A stretch of 64,000 nt of DNA from Bacillota bacterium (GTDB taxonomy: Bacteria > Bacillota > Bacilli > Paenibacillales > Paenibacillaceae), in NCBI GenBank assembly GCA_023391635.1, contig JAEWAQ010000012.1, positions 1-64,000 of the forward strand. Reading direction: 5' to 3'. The position numbers and the translations under genes were made by a program. The notes beneath the pieces are model-generated. The model saw only the letters and a list, made by a program, of their open reading frames with translations. It was not told the DNA's origin and made no database searches. Numbering within the stretch: the stretch's first letter is position 1; every line of letters begins with the position of its first letter. Below, one piece after another: positions 41,920-49,726 of the stretch.

Positions 41920-43902
41920 ATGCCCAAGTTTCTCGTGAATCGGTGGCATGGCATGCATATCGTATGGGCGCTGGTGCTGATCTTCGCGCTTACGGTGGCG
42001 CTGACCTGGTACCAGTGGCTGCTTGGCTTGTTCGGTCTCGTGCTGGGCGGAGCCGTTGGCGTATTCGGGGTGCTGGCCGAGCGGGCGTTCCGCAAGGACC
42101 TGAACGATTACGTGCTGACTTTGGGTTACCGGATGAAAGGCGCGGGCCAAGATGTATTAAGCCATCTGCCGTTCGGCATCGTCCTCTATAATGAAGACAA
42201 GGAAGTACAGTGGCATAATGCCTACATCGCTTCAATCACCGGACGGCCTTCCGTCGTCGGGGAGCCGCTCGGACAACTTTTCCCTGTGCTTCAGCAGCAC
42301 GCCAAGGACAAGGACAGGGATAAGGCGGAATTGTCGCTGATCGAATCTTCCATCGGCGGACGCGTCTACGAATTGGAGCTACGGCCGAAGGAACGCATGA
42401 TCTACGTGCGCGATGTGACCGATGCGTGGACGCTGAATAAGCGTTATGAAGAGGAGAAGCCCGCGCTCGGCATCGTGATGATGGACAATCTGGAAGAGGT
42501 TGCCCAGGGCATGGACGAACAGCAGCGGGCCTTGATGCTGTCCAAAGTCACGCGGGAGATCAACGAATGGGCGCAGCGGCACGGGCTGCTGCTGCGCCGG
42601 CTCTCTTCCGATCGCTATATGGTCATCGCCAACCAGGGCTCGCTTAAGGAGCTTGAGCAAACCCGGTTCGATCTGCTCGACGAAGTGCGCGAAATCACGA
42701 TGGACCAGAAGCTGCCGATGACGCTCAGCATCGGCTTCGCGTCCGGTCATGACGATATCGTCGAGCTGGGGCACTTGGTGCAAGGAAGTCTGGACATTGC
42801 GCTCGGACGCGGCGGCGACCAGGCGGTCGTCAAGGTCGGTCAGCGGCAGAGCTTCTATGGCGGTAAGAGCAATGCCGTGGAGAAGCGCACGCGCGTCAGA
42901 GCGCGCGTCATTGCCCACGCGCTGCGCGATTTGATGAAGGAGAGCGACAATGTCGTCATCATGGGGCACAAGATGCCCGATATGGACGCGATAGGCGCGG
43001 CGATCGGCATTCTCAAGGCGGCTCAATTGCATGGCAAGGAAGCGTTCATCGTCGTCGAAGGCGTCAATCCCGCGATCCAGCGCATGATGGAGATGCTCAA
43101 GGAAGACGACAAGCTGTATCGCCGGATCGTGACGCCGGATCAGGCGCACGGCCTGATCGGCAAGCGTTCGCTTGCCGTCGTCGTAGACACGCATCGCGCA
43201 ACGATGGTCGCGGATCCGCGTCTATTACAGCAGACGGATCGGATCGTCGTGATCGACCATCATCGGCGCAGCGAAGAGTTCATCGACGACGCCGTGCTGA
43301 TCTATATGGAGCCGTATGCTTCTTCCACATGCGAACTGGTGACGGAGCTGCTGCAATACATTCACGAACGCGTGGCGCTGGACATGCGGGAAGCGACGGC
43401 ATTGCTGGCCGGGATTACGATGGACACGAAGAGCTTCTCGCTGCGGACCGGCTCGCGGACGTTCGAAGCGGCATCGTTCCTGCGGCGCAACGGAGCGGAT
43501 TCGGTCCTGATCCAACGGATGATGAAAGAGGACCTCGAGGAATATATTCGCAAGGCCGAGATTATCCGGCATGCCGAGATCTATCGCGAGCATATGGCGA
43601 TCGCGGCAGTCGACTCCGCCAAGCAGATCTCGCAGCTGCTGATCGCCCAGGCGGCCGACACGCTGCTGAACATGACGGGCATCCGGGCATCGTTCGTCGT
43701 CGGATTGCGGCCTGACGGCCTCGTCGGGATCAGCGCCCGATCCCTCGGGCAGATCAATGTGCAAGTCGTCATGGAACGGCTCGGGGGAGGCGGCCACCTG
43801 ACCAACGCTGCCGCGCAGCTGCAGGGCACCGTACCCGATGTCGCCAAGAAGCTGAAGAAGATTCTGAAAGAAATCGAAGGGGAAGAGGGGTTTCCGGAAT
43901 GA
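41920..43902 (+). CDS. gdpP: Cyclic-di-AMP phosphodiesterase GdpP
   Basis: 660 residues. Two N-terminal membrane helices are followed by a PAS-like domain (PFGIVLYNEDKEVQWHNAYI), a degenerate GGDEF domain (about 175-305) and the DHH-DHHA1 phosphoesterase: MGHKMPDMDAIG, VDTHR, VVIDHHRRSEEF and, in DHHA1, GGGGHLTNAAAQ. GdpP hydrolyses c-di-AMP and so sets potassium homeostasis and wall stress. Potassium export genes khtT and khtU lie 3 kb downstream. The stop overlaps rplI by 4 bases. Confidence 0.96.
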   Translation: MPKFLVNRWHGMHIVWALVLIFALTVALTWYQWLLGLFGLVLGGAVGVFGVLAERAFRKDLNDYVLTLGYRMKGAGQDVLSHLPFGIVLYNEDKEVQWHNAYIASITGRPSVVGEPLGQLFPVLQQHAKDKDRDKAELSLIESSIGGRVYELELRPKERMIYVRDVTDAWTLNKRYEEEKPALGIVMMDNLEEVAQGMDEQQRALMLSKVTREINEWAQRHGLLLRRLSSDRYMVIANQGSLKELEQTRFDLLDEVREITMDQKLPMTLSIGFASGHDDIVELGHLVQGSLDIALGRGGDQAVVKVGQRQSFYGGKSNAVEKRTRVRARVIAHALRDLMKESDNVVIMGHKMPDMDAIGAAIGILKAAQLHGKEAFIVVEGVNPAIQRMMEMLKEDDKLYRRIVTPDQAHGLIGKRSLAVVVDTHRATMVADPRLLQQTDRIVVIDHHRRSEEFIDDAVLIYMEPYASSTCELVTELLQYIHERVALDMREATALLAGITMDTKSFSLRTGSRTFEAASFLRRNGADSVLIQRMMKEDLEEYIRKAEIIRHAEIYREHMAIAAVDSAKQISQLLIAQAADTLLNMTGIRASFVVGLRPDGLVGISARSLGQINVQVVMERLGGGGHLTNAAAQLQGTVPDVAKKLKKILKEIEGEEGFPE

Positions 43903-44342
43903 AGGTCATATTCTTGCAAGACGTGAAAGGCCAAGGCAAGAAAGGCGAAATCAAGGAAGTGTCGGAAGGTTACGCGCGCAACTTCCTGCTGCCGAAGGGG
44001 CTCGTGCAGATCGCGACGGCGGGCGCCGCGAAGTCGCTGGAACAGATGCAGGCAGCCGAAGGCAAGAAGAAGGAGCGCGAGAAGCAGGCGGCCCAAGCGC
44101 TTGCAGCGAAGCTGTCCGAGATGACGTTCGTCATCAAGGCGAAGGCGGGCGAAGGCGGCCGGCTGTTCGGTGCGATTACGAGCAAACAGATCGCCGAGGC
44201 GCTGGAGCGGGAGAAGATCACCATCGACAAGCGCAAGATCGAGCTGGACGAGCCGATTCGCCATCTGGGCGTGACGAAGGTACACGTGAAGCTGTATCCG
44301 GACGTGAAGGGCACGCTGAGCGTCCAGGTCGCGGAGGAATGA
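43899..44342 (+). CDS. rplI: Large ribosomal subunit protein bL9
   Basis: 147 residues: N-terminal globular domain MKVIFLQDVKGQGKKGEIKE and YARNFLLPKGLV, a long connecting helix (about 41-75) and the C-terminal domain. It is a normal-length bL9 of the 50S subunit. Its ATG overlaps the gdpP stop, and dnaB follows 4 bases later, so translation is coupled across the cluster. Confidence 0.97.
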   Translation: MKVIFLQDVKGQGKKGEIKEVSEGYARNFLLPKGLVQIATAGAAKSLEQMQAAEGKKKEREKQAAQALAAKLSEMTFVIKAKAGEGGRLFGAITSKQIAEALEREKITIDKRKIELDEPIRHLGVTKVHVKLYPDVKGTLSVQVAEE

Positions 44343-44346
44343 AGTC

Positions 44347-45699
44347 ATGAACTCGAATGCGGAAGCGCTGATGTACGATCGCGTGCCGCCGCAGAACCTG
44401 GAAGCCGAGCAAGCCGTATTGGGCGCCATCCTGCTGGAAGCGGAGGCGCTCATTACGGCGATGGAGCACTTGCGCGCGGAAGACTTCTACAGCGTGGCGC
44501 ATCAGCGGATCTATGACGCCATCATCGAATTGAACGAGGACAACAAGCCGCTCGATCTCGTCACGCTCATGTCCCGCCTGCAAGATCAGGGAGAGCTGGA
44601 GGAGATCGGCGGCGTCAGCTATTTGGCGAAGCTGAGCGGAGCGGTGCCGACGGCCGCGAACGTGGAATACTACGCGCAGATCGTGGCGGAGAAGGCGATG
44701 CTGCGGCGCTTGATCCGCACGGCGACGCAGATCGTATCGAACGGCTACGCGGAAGGCGAAGACATCGGCGCGCTCTTGAACGACGCCGAGCAGCGCATTC
44801 TCGAGCTGTCCAACCGCCGCGCGGCGCACGGCTTCATCAGCATTCGCGACGTGCTGATGGAAGTGTTCGAGAAGGTCGAGCACTTGTACAACCATAAGGG
44901 CGGCGTAACAGGCATTCCTTCCGGATTTCCGGATCTGGACAAGATGACATCGGGCTTCCAGCGCAGCGACCTGATCATTGTCGCCGCCCGGCCTTCCGTC
45001 GGGAAGACGGCGTTCGCCCTGAATATCGCCCAGAACGTCGCGGTGCGCGCATCGGAGACCGTCGCCATTTTCAGTCTGGAAATGTCCGCCGCCCAGCTCG
45101 TCCAACGGATGATCTGTGCGGAGTCGAATGTGGACGCCGGCCGGATGCGGACCGGGTTCCTCGAAGGAGACGACTGGGAGAAGCTGTCGATGGCGATTGG
45201 TTCACTGTCGGAGGCGCAGGTGTTCATCGACGACACGCCGGGCATCACCGTCGCGGACATTCGTGCCAAGTGCCGCCGCCTGAAGAAAGAGAAGGGCCTC
45301 GGCATGATTCTGATCGACTACTTGCAGCTCATCCAGGGCCGCGGCAAGGCCGGGGAGAACCGCCAGCAGGAAGTGTCGGAGATTTCCCGTACGCTCAAGC
45401 AGATCGCGCGCGAGCTCGAAGTGCCGGTCATCGCGCTGTCGCAGCTGTCGCGGGGCGTGGAGCAGCGCCAGGACAAGCGTCCGATGATGAGCGACCTTCG
45501 TGAATCCGGCTCGATCGAGCAGGATGCCGACATTGTCTCGTTCCTGTATCGCGACGATTACTACGACAAGGAAACCGAAAAGAAGAACATTATCGAGATC
45601 ATCATCGCCAAGCAGCGGAACGGCCCGGTTGGCACGGTGGAGCTCGTGTTCCTGAAGCAGTTCAACAAGTTCGTGAGCATCGACCGGCAGCATGCCTAG
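44347..45699 (+). CDS. dnaB: Replicative DNA helicase (DnaB-type; DnaC in Bacillus)
   Basis: 450 residues. Hexameric helicase that unwinds DNA at the fork. The N-terminal domain begins PPQNLEAEQAVLGAILLE. The RecA-like domain has Walker A ARPSVGKTAFALNIAQN, Walker B MILIDYLQLI and the DnaB motifs SQLSRGVEQRQDKRP and DLRESGSIEQDADIVSFLYR. No intein interrupts it. It is the last gene of the yybS-gdpP-rplI cluster, co-oriented with replication. Confidence 0.98.
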   Translation: MNSNAEALMYDRVPPQNLEAEQAVLGAILLEAEALITAMEHLRAEDFYSVAHQRIYDAIIELNEDNKPLDLVTLMSRLQDQGELEEIGGVSYLAKLSGAVPTAANVEYYAQIVAEKAMLRRLIRTATQIVSNGYAEGEDIGALLNDAEQRILELSNRRAAHGFISIRDVLMEVFEKVEHLYNHKGGVTGIPSGFPDLDKMTSGFQRSDLIIVAARPSVGKTAFALNIAQNVAVRASETVAIFSLEMSAAQLVQRMICAESNVDAGRMRTGFLEGDDWEKLSMAIGSLSEAQVFIDDTPGITVADIRAKCRRLKKEKGLGMILIDYLQLIQGRGKAGENRQQEVSEISRTLKQIARELEVPVIALSQLSRGVEQRQDKRPMMSDLRESGSIEQDADIVSFLYRDDYYDKETEKKNIIEIIIAKQRNGPVGTVELVFLKQFNKFVSIDRQHA

Positions 45700-45827
45700 G
45701 GCAGTCTGGAAATATACGTGCAAGTTAAAGACGTCAGGGCATTCATAGGGCCTTGGCGTTTTTGTTATCCGGCGTCGGGACGGCAATGAACATTGCGGGA
45801 GGAAGCGAAAAAACTGTTTTTGGTAGG

Positions 45828-45842
45828 TGGAAAGCGTTTCCA
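45828..45842. promoter_or_regulatory. 15-base palindrome resembling a CcpA (cre) operator
   Basis: TGGAAAGCGTTTCCA is a perfect palindrome around a central C. It has the AAAGCGTTT core of cre sites, with one mismatch to the usual TG...CA ends. It lies 15 bases upstream of a promoter-like TTGACT. Confidence 0.35.
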
Positions 45843-45857
45843 TTACTGGTGGCAAAC

Positions 45858-45886
45858 TTGACTTTTCCTTCCCGGTGCACTAACAT
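45858..45886 (+). promoter_or_regulatory. Possible promoter of the small membrane protein gene
   Basis: TTGACT (45858-45863), 17-base spacer, TAACAT (45881-45886). A second AT-rich hexamer, TATAGT, follows at about 45890. Confidence 0.4.
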
Positions 45887-45923
45887 AAATATAGTAGGAC
45901 TGCGAGGCGAAGGAGGTGCTTGT

Positions 45924-46283
45924 ATGACGAACAGCAGCCCAAACTGGAACCGTTTTTTGCAGATTTTCAGCGTTCTGATGACTTGTTTCCTCTGTATCTC
46001 GATCCTGTCGGCTTCGCATATCGAACTGCGTCCGATTGTCAAGGATCAAACGAAGTTCGCGCTGGACCTCGATCACAAATCTTCCGTGGTCAAGCCGCGT
46101 CCCGTTACTTCCCATACAAGAGTTCACCAGCTGCTGATGGCTATCACATTGGTGGTCTTCCTGCTTCAGATGCTCCCGAATCCCCTTCCGGCCTTGCCGA
46201 AGCTTGATCGGTTCGCACACGTTTCCCTTGTTTTGCAACGCTTATTCATCATGCCCGTCAAACGCACTTCCACCGCGATTTAA
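45924..46283 (+). CDS. Hypothetical small membrane protein
   Basis: 119 residues from an ATG preceded by a strong AAGGAGGTG. Two hydrophobic segments are visible: RFLQIFSVLMTCFLCISIL near the N-terminus and LLMAITLVVFLLQMLPNPLP near residue 75. The ~40 residues between them are polar. I do not recognise the family. It has its own promoter-like sequence and a cre-like palindrome upstream, which suggests carbon-source control, and stands alone between dnaB and the khtTU pair. It could be a cell-envelope or signalling peptide-type protein, but nothing in it decides that. Confidence 0.6.
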   Translation: MTNSSPNWNRFLQIFSVLMTCFLCISILSASHIELRPIVKDQTKFALDLDHKSSVVKPRPVTSHTRVHQLLMAITLVVFLLQMLPNPLPALPKLDRFAHVSLVLQRLFIMPVKRTSTAI

Positions 46284-46451
46284 CCAAACTCCCCCCTTAT
46301 TTCGACATGTCCAAATGAAGCTTAATGCTTGTTGACTTTCCCCGTAATCACAGATCGCAGACTTGCAGATTTGCAATCACGCCTCCGCGGAGTGCCGTGT
46401 AGCTGTGCTGCCTTGTTTTCGTGCTGTCGATCAAGCGAGGAATGATCTTTG

Positions 46452-46602
46452 AAAAAAAACGACATCCTATGCACTAAAAGGACGATGAAGTCGTTATTAC
46501 TTGCAATATTCAGAAAGTATAAGTTCCGCCTATACTCGACTGATATTGTGCGAATAACGGAACCGTCCTTTAAAGGACGGCGGAGCCGTTTTTCTTACGT
46601 AC
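46452..46602 (+). repeat. Dispersed palindromic repeat, copy C (one and a half units, upstream of khtT)
   Basis: A half unit (AAACGAC 46457-46463 with GTCGTT 46490-46495) is followed by a full unit starting ATTCAGAAAGTATAAG at 46509 and ending in the hairpin CCGTCC-TTTAAA-GGACGG inside AACGG...CCGTT. Together they fill most of the 347-base gap between the small membrane protein gene and khtT. Confidence 0.75.
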
Positions 46603-46630
46603 CCTAAAAACCGAATACGGAGGTCATTCG

Positions 46631-47137
46631 ATGAAGATGAACATTCGGGAGTCGGACTTGCCCGGCATCGGACGGAAGTACCATGTAGAAACTCGCGCCG
46701 GGGACAAAATGGTCGTCATCATCCACGACGACGGCCGCCGCGAAGTGTACCATTTTCACCATCAGGATCCTGAAGAGAGCCTGTCGATGGTCACGATGGA
46801 CGATGACGAAGCCCGGGCGATCGCGGCGATCATCGGCGGCATGCATTACACGCCAAGGGCGTTGGAATCGATCGACGTGGCGCTCGACGATCTGACGATC
46901 GAATGGGTGAAGCTGGAGGCCGGCTCCGACTACGCAGGCAAGCAGATCGGAGAACTCCATGTCCGCCGCGAGACGGGGGCGACGATCATCGCGGTCGTAG
47001 GGCCTGGCAGCAATCGGCAGATCAATCCCGGTCCGGAGTATACGCTGCGCGCGGAATCGACATTGATTGTCGTCGGAGAACGCAGGCAGATCAAGCTGTT
47101 CAAGCAATTCCTGAACCGCGGCGCGTCAAACCCGTAA
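46631..47137 (+). CDS. khtT: K+/H+ antiporter regulatory subunit KhtT-like (RCK_C domain)
   Basis: 168 residues. N-terminal domain (NIRESDLPGIGRKYHVETRA, VIIHDDGRREVYHF) followed by a TrkA-C/RCK_C domain (TIEWVKLEAGSDYAGKQIGE). In Bacillus subtilis KhtT binds c-di-AMP through its RCK_C domain and gates the KhtU antiporter. GGAGG stands 7 bases before the ATG. khtU follows 81 bases downstream on the same strand. The N-terminal domain has a stand-alone paralogue at 48445. Confidence 0.85.
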   Translation: MKMNIRESDLPGIGRKYHVETRAGDKMVVIIHDDGRREVYHFHHQDPEESLSMVTMDDDEARAIAAIIGGMHYTPRALESIDVALDDLTIEWVKLEAGSDYAGKQIGELHVRRETGATIIAVVGPGSNRQINPGPEYTLRAESTLIVVGERRQIKLFKQFLNRGASNP

Positions 47138-47218
47138 TCGGCTCCGACTCTCGGAGCGCCCGCGCCCGCCAAGCCTCACTCTTTACGCACGACCCATCCT
47201 GCAGCAAGGGGGTACAAT

Positions 47219-48436
47219 ATGGAAGATAAGATCGTATTCGAAATCGGGCTGGCCATTGCGCTGCTCGCGATCGTCGGCCTAACGGCGCACAAGCTGAAAT
47301 TTTCCGTTATTCCGTTTTACATTCTGATCGGCATGGCCGTCGGACCGCACGCGCCTCACTTCGGTATCATCGACCTGCGGTTCATTGAAAGCTCGCCCTT
47401 CATCGACTTCATGGGCCGACTCGGCATTCTGTTCCTGCTCTTCTATCTGGGACTGGAGTTCTCCGTCAGCCGTCTCGTCAAGTCCGGCAAATCAATCGTC
47501 GTGGGCGGTCTGATTTATATTCTGATCAATTTTGCCTCGGGTCTGCTCCTGGGCTGGCTGTTCGGCCTGCCGATCAAGGAGACGCTCGTCATCTGCGGCA
47601 TAATGACCAGTTCCTCTACGGCGATCGTCGCGAAAGTGCTCGTCGACCTCAAACGCTCGGCGAATCCGGAGACGGAAATCATCATGGGCATGATCATGTT
47701 CGATGACTTGTTCATCGCGATTCATATGTCGATTCTGTCGGGGTTGATTCTAAGCGGCGCCACTTCCGCCGGCGGCATTCTGCTGACGACCTTGTCCGCG
47801 CTCGTGTTCATACTGGTGTTCATTATTTTCGGCCGGAAGGTCATCAAGTATATCGACAAGGCGATCAATATCCAGTCGTCTGAGCTGTTCCTGCTGGTCA
47901 TCCTGGCGGCGCTGTTCCTGACGGCGGGATTCTCGGAGACGCTGCACGTGGCGGAGTCGATCGGAGCACTGCTGATCGGGCTGGTGCTGGCGGATTCGGC
48001 GCATGTGAAGCGGATCGAGCATCTCGTGCTGCCGCTGCGGGATATTTTCGGCGCCATCTTCTTTTTCAGCTTCGGATTGACGATCGATCCGATGTCGCTG
48101 GGCGGAGCGGTGTGGATGGCGATCGCAGGCGTGCTGCTCACGATCGGCGGCAATCTGGCATCGGGGTTCATTGCGGGACGCGTCGGACGCATCTCGTCGA
48201 AGGCTTCACTGAATATCGGCTTCACGCTTGTCTCGCGCGGCGAGTTCTCGATCATCATGGCGAGCATCGGCAAGGCGGGCGGGCTGCTGCCTTCGGTGCA
48301 ATCGTTCGCGGTGCTGTACGTGCTGATCCTGTCCGTACTGGGTCCGTTGCTGACGAAGGAGTCCAAACGCATCTACGGCCTCACCCGTCGTCTGCTTCCC
48401 CAATCGCGGAAAGAAAGCCGGCAGGAGGGCCTGTAA
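47219..48436 (+). CDS. khtU: Cation/proton antiporter KhtU-like (CPA2 family)
   Basis: 405 residues with about 12 membrane helices and the CPA2 fold: EIGLAIALLAIVGLTAHKLK, FLLFYLGLEFSVSRLV and FGLTIDPMSLGG. No C-terminal RCK domain is fused, consistent with regulation by the separate KhtT protein. It is predicted to export K+ (or NH4+) in exchange for H+ at high c-di-AMP or alkaline pH. GCAAGGGGG precedes the ATG. Confidence 0.87.
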   Translation: MEDKIVFEIGLAIALLAIVGLTAHKLKFSVIPFYILIGMAVGPHAPHFGIIDLRFIESSPFIDFMGRLGILFLLFYLGLEFSVSRLVKSGKSIVVGGLIYILINFASGLLLGWLFGLPIKETLVICGIMTSSSTAIVAKVLVDLKRSANPETEIIMGMIMFDDLFIAIHMSILSGLILSGATSAGGILLTTLSALVFILVFIIFGRKVIKYIDKAINIQSSELFLLVILAALFLTAGFSETLHVAESIGALLIGLVLADSAHVKRIEHLVLPLRDIFGAIFFFSFGLTIDPMSLGGAVWMAIAGVLLTIGGNLASGFIAGRVGRISSKASLNIGFTLVSRGEFSIIMASIGKAGGLLPSVQSFAVLYVLILSVLGPLLTKESKRIYGLTRRLLPQSRKESRQEGL

Positions 48437-48444
48437 CTGTAACG

Positions 48445-48675
48445 TTACAGATCGCGGGGCAAGTAGCTGAGTCCCCCGATGATGCAGGCTAATTGACGGG
48501 CTTCATCGTCCTGCAGCGTAATGACAGAGATGACCTCACCCGGATCCTGTTTATCAAATCGATAGAGCTCTCGCCGGCCGTCGTCGTGTATGATGACGAC
48601 CAGTTTCTCGCCCTCCCGCGTTTCCAGCTGAAATTTGTGGCCGATACCCGGCAGATCCGATTCACGAACATTCAC
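48445..48675 (-). CDS. Stand-alone KhtT N-terminal-domain protein
   Basis: 76 residues, MNVRESDLPGIGHKFQLETR at the N-terminus and DDEARQLACIIGGLSYLPR near the end, closely matching the first ~75 residues of the KhtT protein encoded 1.8 kb away, but with no RCK_C domain. The GTG start has AGGAGG 8 bases upstream. It is convergent with khtU, ending 8 bases from its stop. It might compete with or join KhtT on the antiporter. Bacillus has a third gene, khtS, in the khtSTU operon, but I cannot equate the two from sequence here. Confidence 0.78.
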   Translation of the reverse strand: MNVRESDLPGIGHKFQLETREGEKLVVIIHDDGRRELYRFDKQDPGEVISVITLQDDEARQLACIIGGLSYLPRDL

Positions 48676-48756
48676 ATTAAGCGCCTCCTGGGCAGGGAAT
48701 TGTACCCTATTATACACAAGAATCGAGCGGGAGCAATCCGAAAGGAGTGAGCCTGA

Positions 48757-49602
48757 ATGCCATTCTTGCATGTGAACGGCACTTCGTTGTATTACGAAAT
48801 GCACGGAAGCGGTACCCCTCTCGTGTTTGTGCACAGCCACGGGTTTTCGCATGAGATGTTTTTTCCGCAAGTCCATTATTTCTGCAAGCAAGGGTACCAA
48901 GTTATTCTCGTCGACCTGCGGGGCAACGGCCAGTCGGGCAAGTTGGGGGCAGCGGTGGACGATATCGTGAAGCGGCAGTGCGAGGATCTGAAAATGATGC
49001 TGGAGCAATGGGGCATTTCAAGCGCGGTATTCGTAGGTGCGGCGGACGGCGGGGTATTGGTGCAGCAGTTCGCGATGGCCTATCCGGAGCGGGTGAGCGC
49101 CATCGTATTGGTCGATACCCACAGCAAGCCGGCCGGCGCCGGGCTGTGGGGCAAGCTGCGCACGGCGCTGCGGGCAGCCACCTGGCTGACCTACTACTTG
49201 CCTGGCGAAAGCTTCGTGCGGGGATTGAAAGTAACTTATGCGCGCTGGGATGTCGCGTATTCCTTCTTGAGGGCGGGCATGCTGCGCAAGCGGCCGACCG
49301 AATGGATCAAGCAGCGGCTCGCGATCGGCCGGGTGTCGGGCTACTCGGGGCTATCCAGGGTGAGCGTGCCTGTGCTGTGCGTCGTCGGCGACTTCTCTCC
49401 GGAAGGGATGAAGCAGATGCATAGAACGGCGGAGATGATTCCGGATGCGGAAATCGCGGTGCTGGAAGACGCGTTCGTGCCGAGTAATCTATGTCAGCCT
49501 CGCCCGTTCAATGATACGGTGATGCAGTTCCTTGAGAAGCACCAGAACCGCATTAGCCCCATACAAAGCGCGCCAAATCCGAACGTTGCAATAGACTTTT
49601 GA
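48757..49602 (+). CDS. Alpha/beta-hydrolase-fold protein lacking catalytic Ser and His
   Basis: 281 residues with the alpha/beta-hydrolase fold: LYYEMHGSGTPLVFVHSHGF (oxyanion HG), VILVDLRGNGQSGK and the nucleophile-elbow region AVFVGAADGGVLVQQFAMAY. The nucleophile position, normally Ser in G-x-S-x-G, is Ala here, and the C-terminal position normally holding GH is DAF in VLEDAFVPSNLCQPRPF. The acid-residue region VVGDFSPEG keeps its Asp. The protein is probably non-catalytic or uses another mechanism. AAAGGAGTGAG precedes the ATG. It lies just upstream of purA. Confidence 0.82.
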   Translation: MPFLHVNGTSLYYEMHGSGTPLVFVHSHGFSHEMFFPQVHYFCKQGYQVILVDLRGNGQSGKLGAAVDDIVKRQCEDLKMMLEQWGISSAVFVGAADGGVLVQQFAMAYPERVSAIVLVDTHSKPAGAGLWGKLRTALRAATWLTYYLPGESFVRGLKVTYARWDVAYSFLRAGMLRKRPTEWIKQRLAIGRVSGYSGLSRVSVPVLCVVGDFSPEGMKQMHRTAEMIPDAEIAVLEDAFVPSNLCQPRPFNDTVMQFLEKHQNRISPIQSAPNPNVAIDF

Positions 49603-49621
49603 GGAATTGTTCGTTAATTCG

Positions 49622-49650
49622 TTGACTTCGACGATGGCAATTGATACACT
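49622..49650 (+). promoter_or_regulatory. Probable purA promoter
   Basis: TTGACT (49622-49627), 17-base spacer, TACACT (49645-49650), about 75 bases before the purA start. Confidence 0.5.
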
Positions 49651-49726
49651 ATTCATGCCTCTCCGGCGAGAGCTAAGGGGCATGAATATGCCGGCGGATT
49701 CACGAGGGCCGGACGGAGGGATTGCC

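Noticed and set aside
48437..48450. CTGTAACGTTACAG palindrome between khtU and the convergent small gene
   Set aside because: Stem too short without a loop or T-run for a terminator; no known operator matched.
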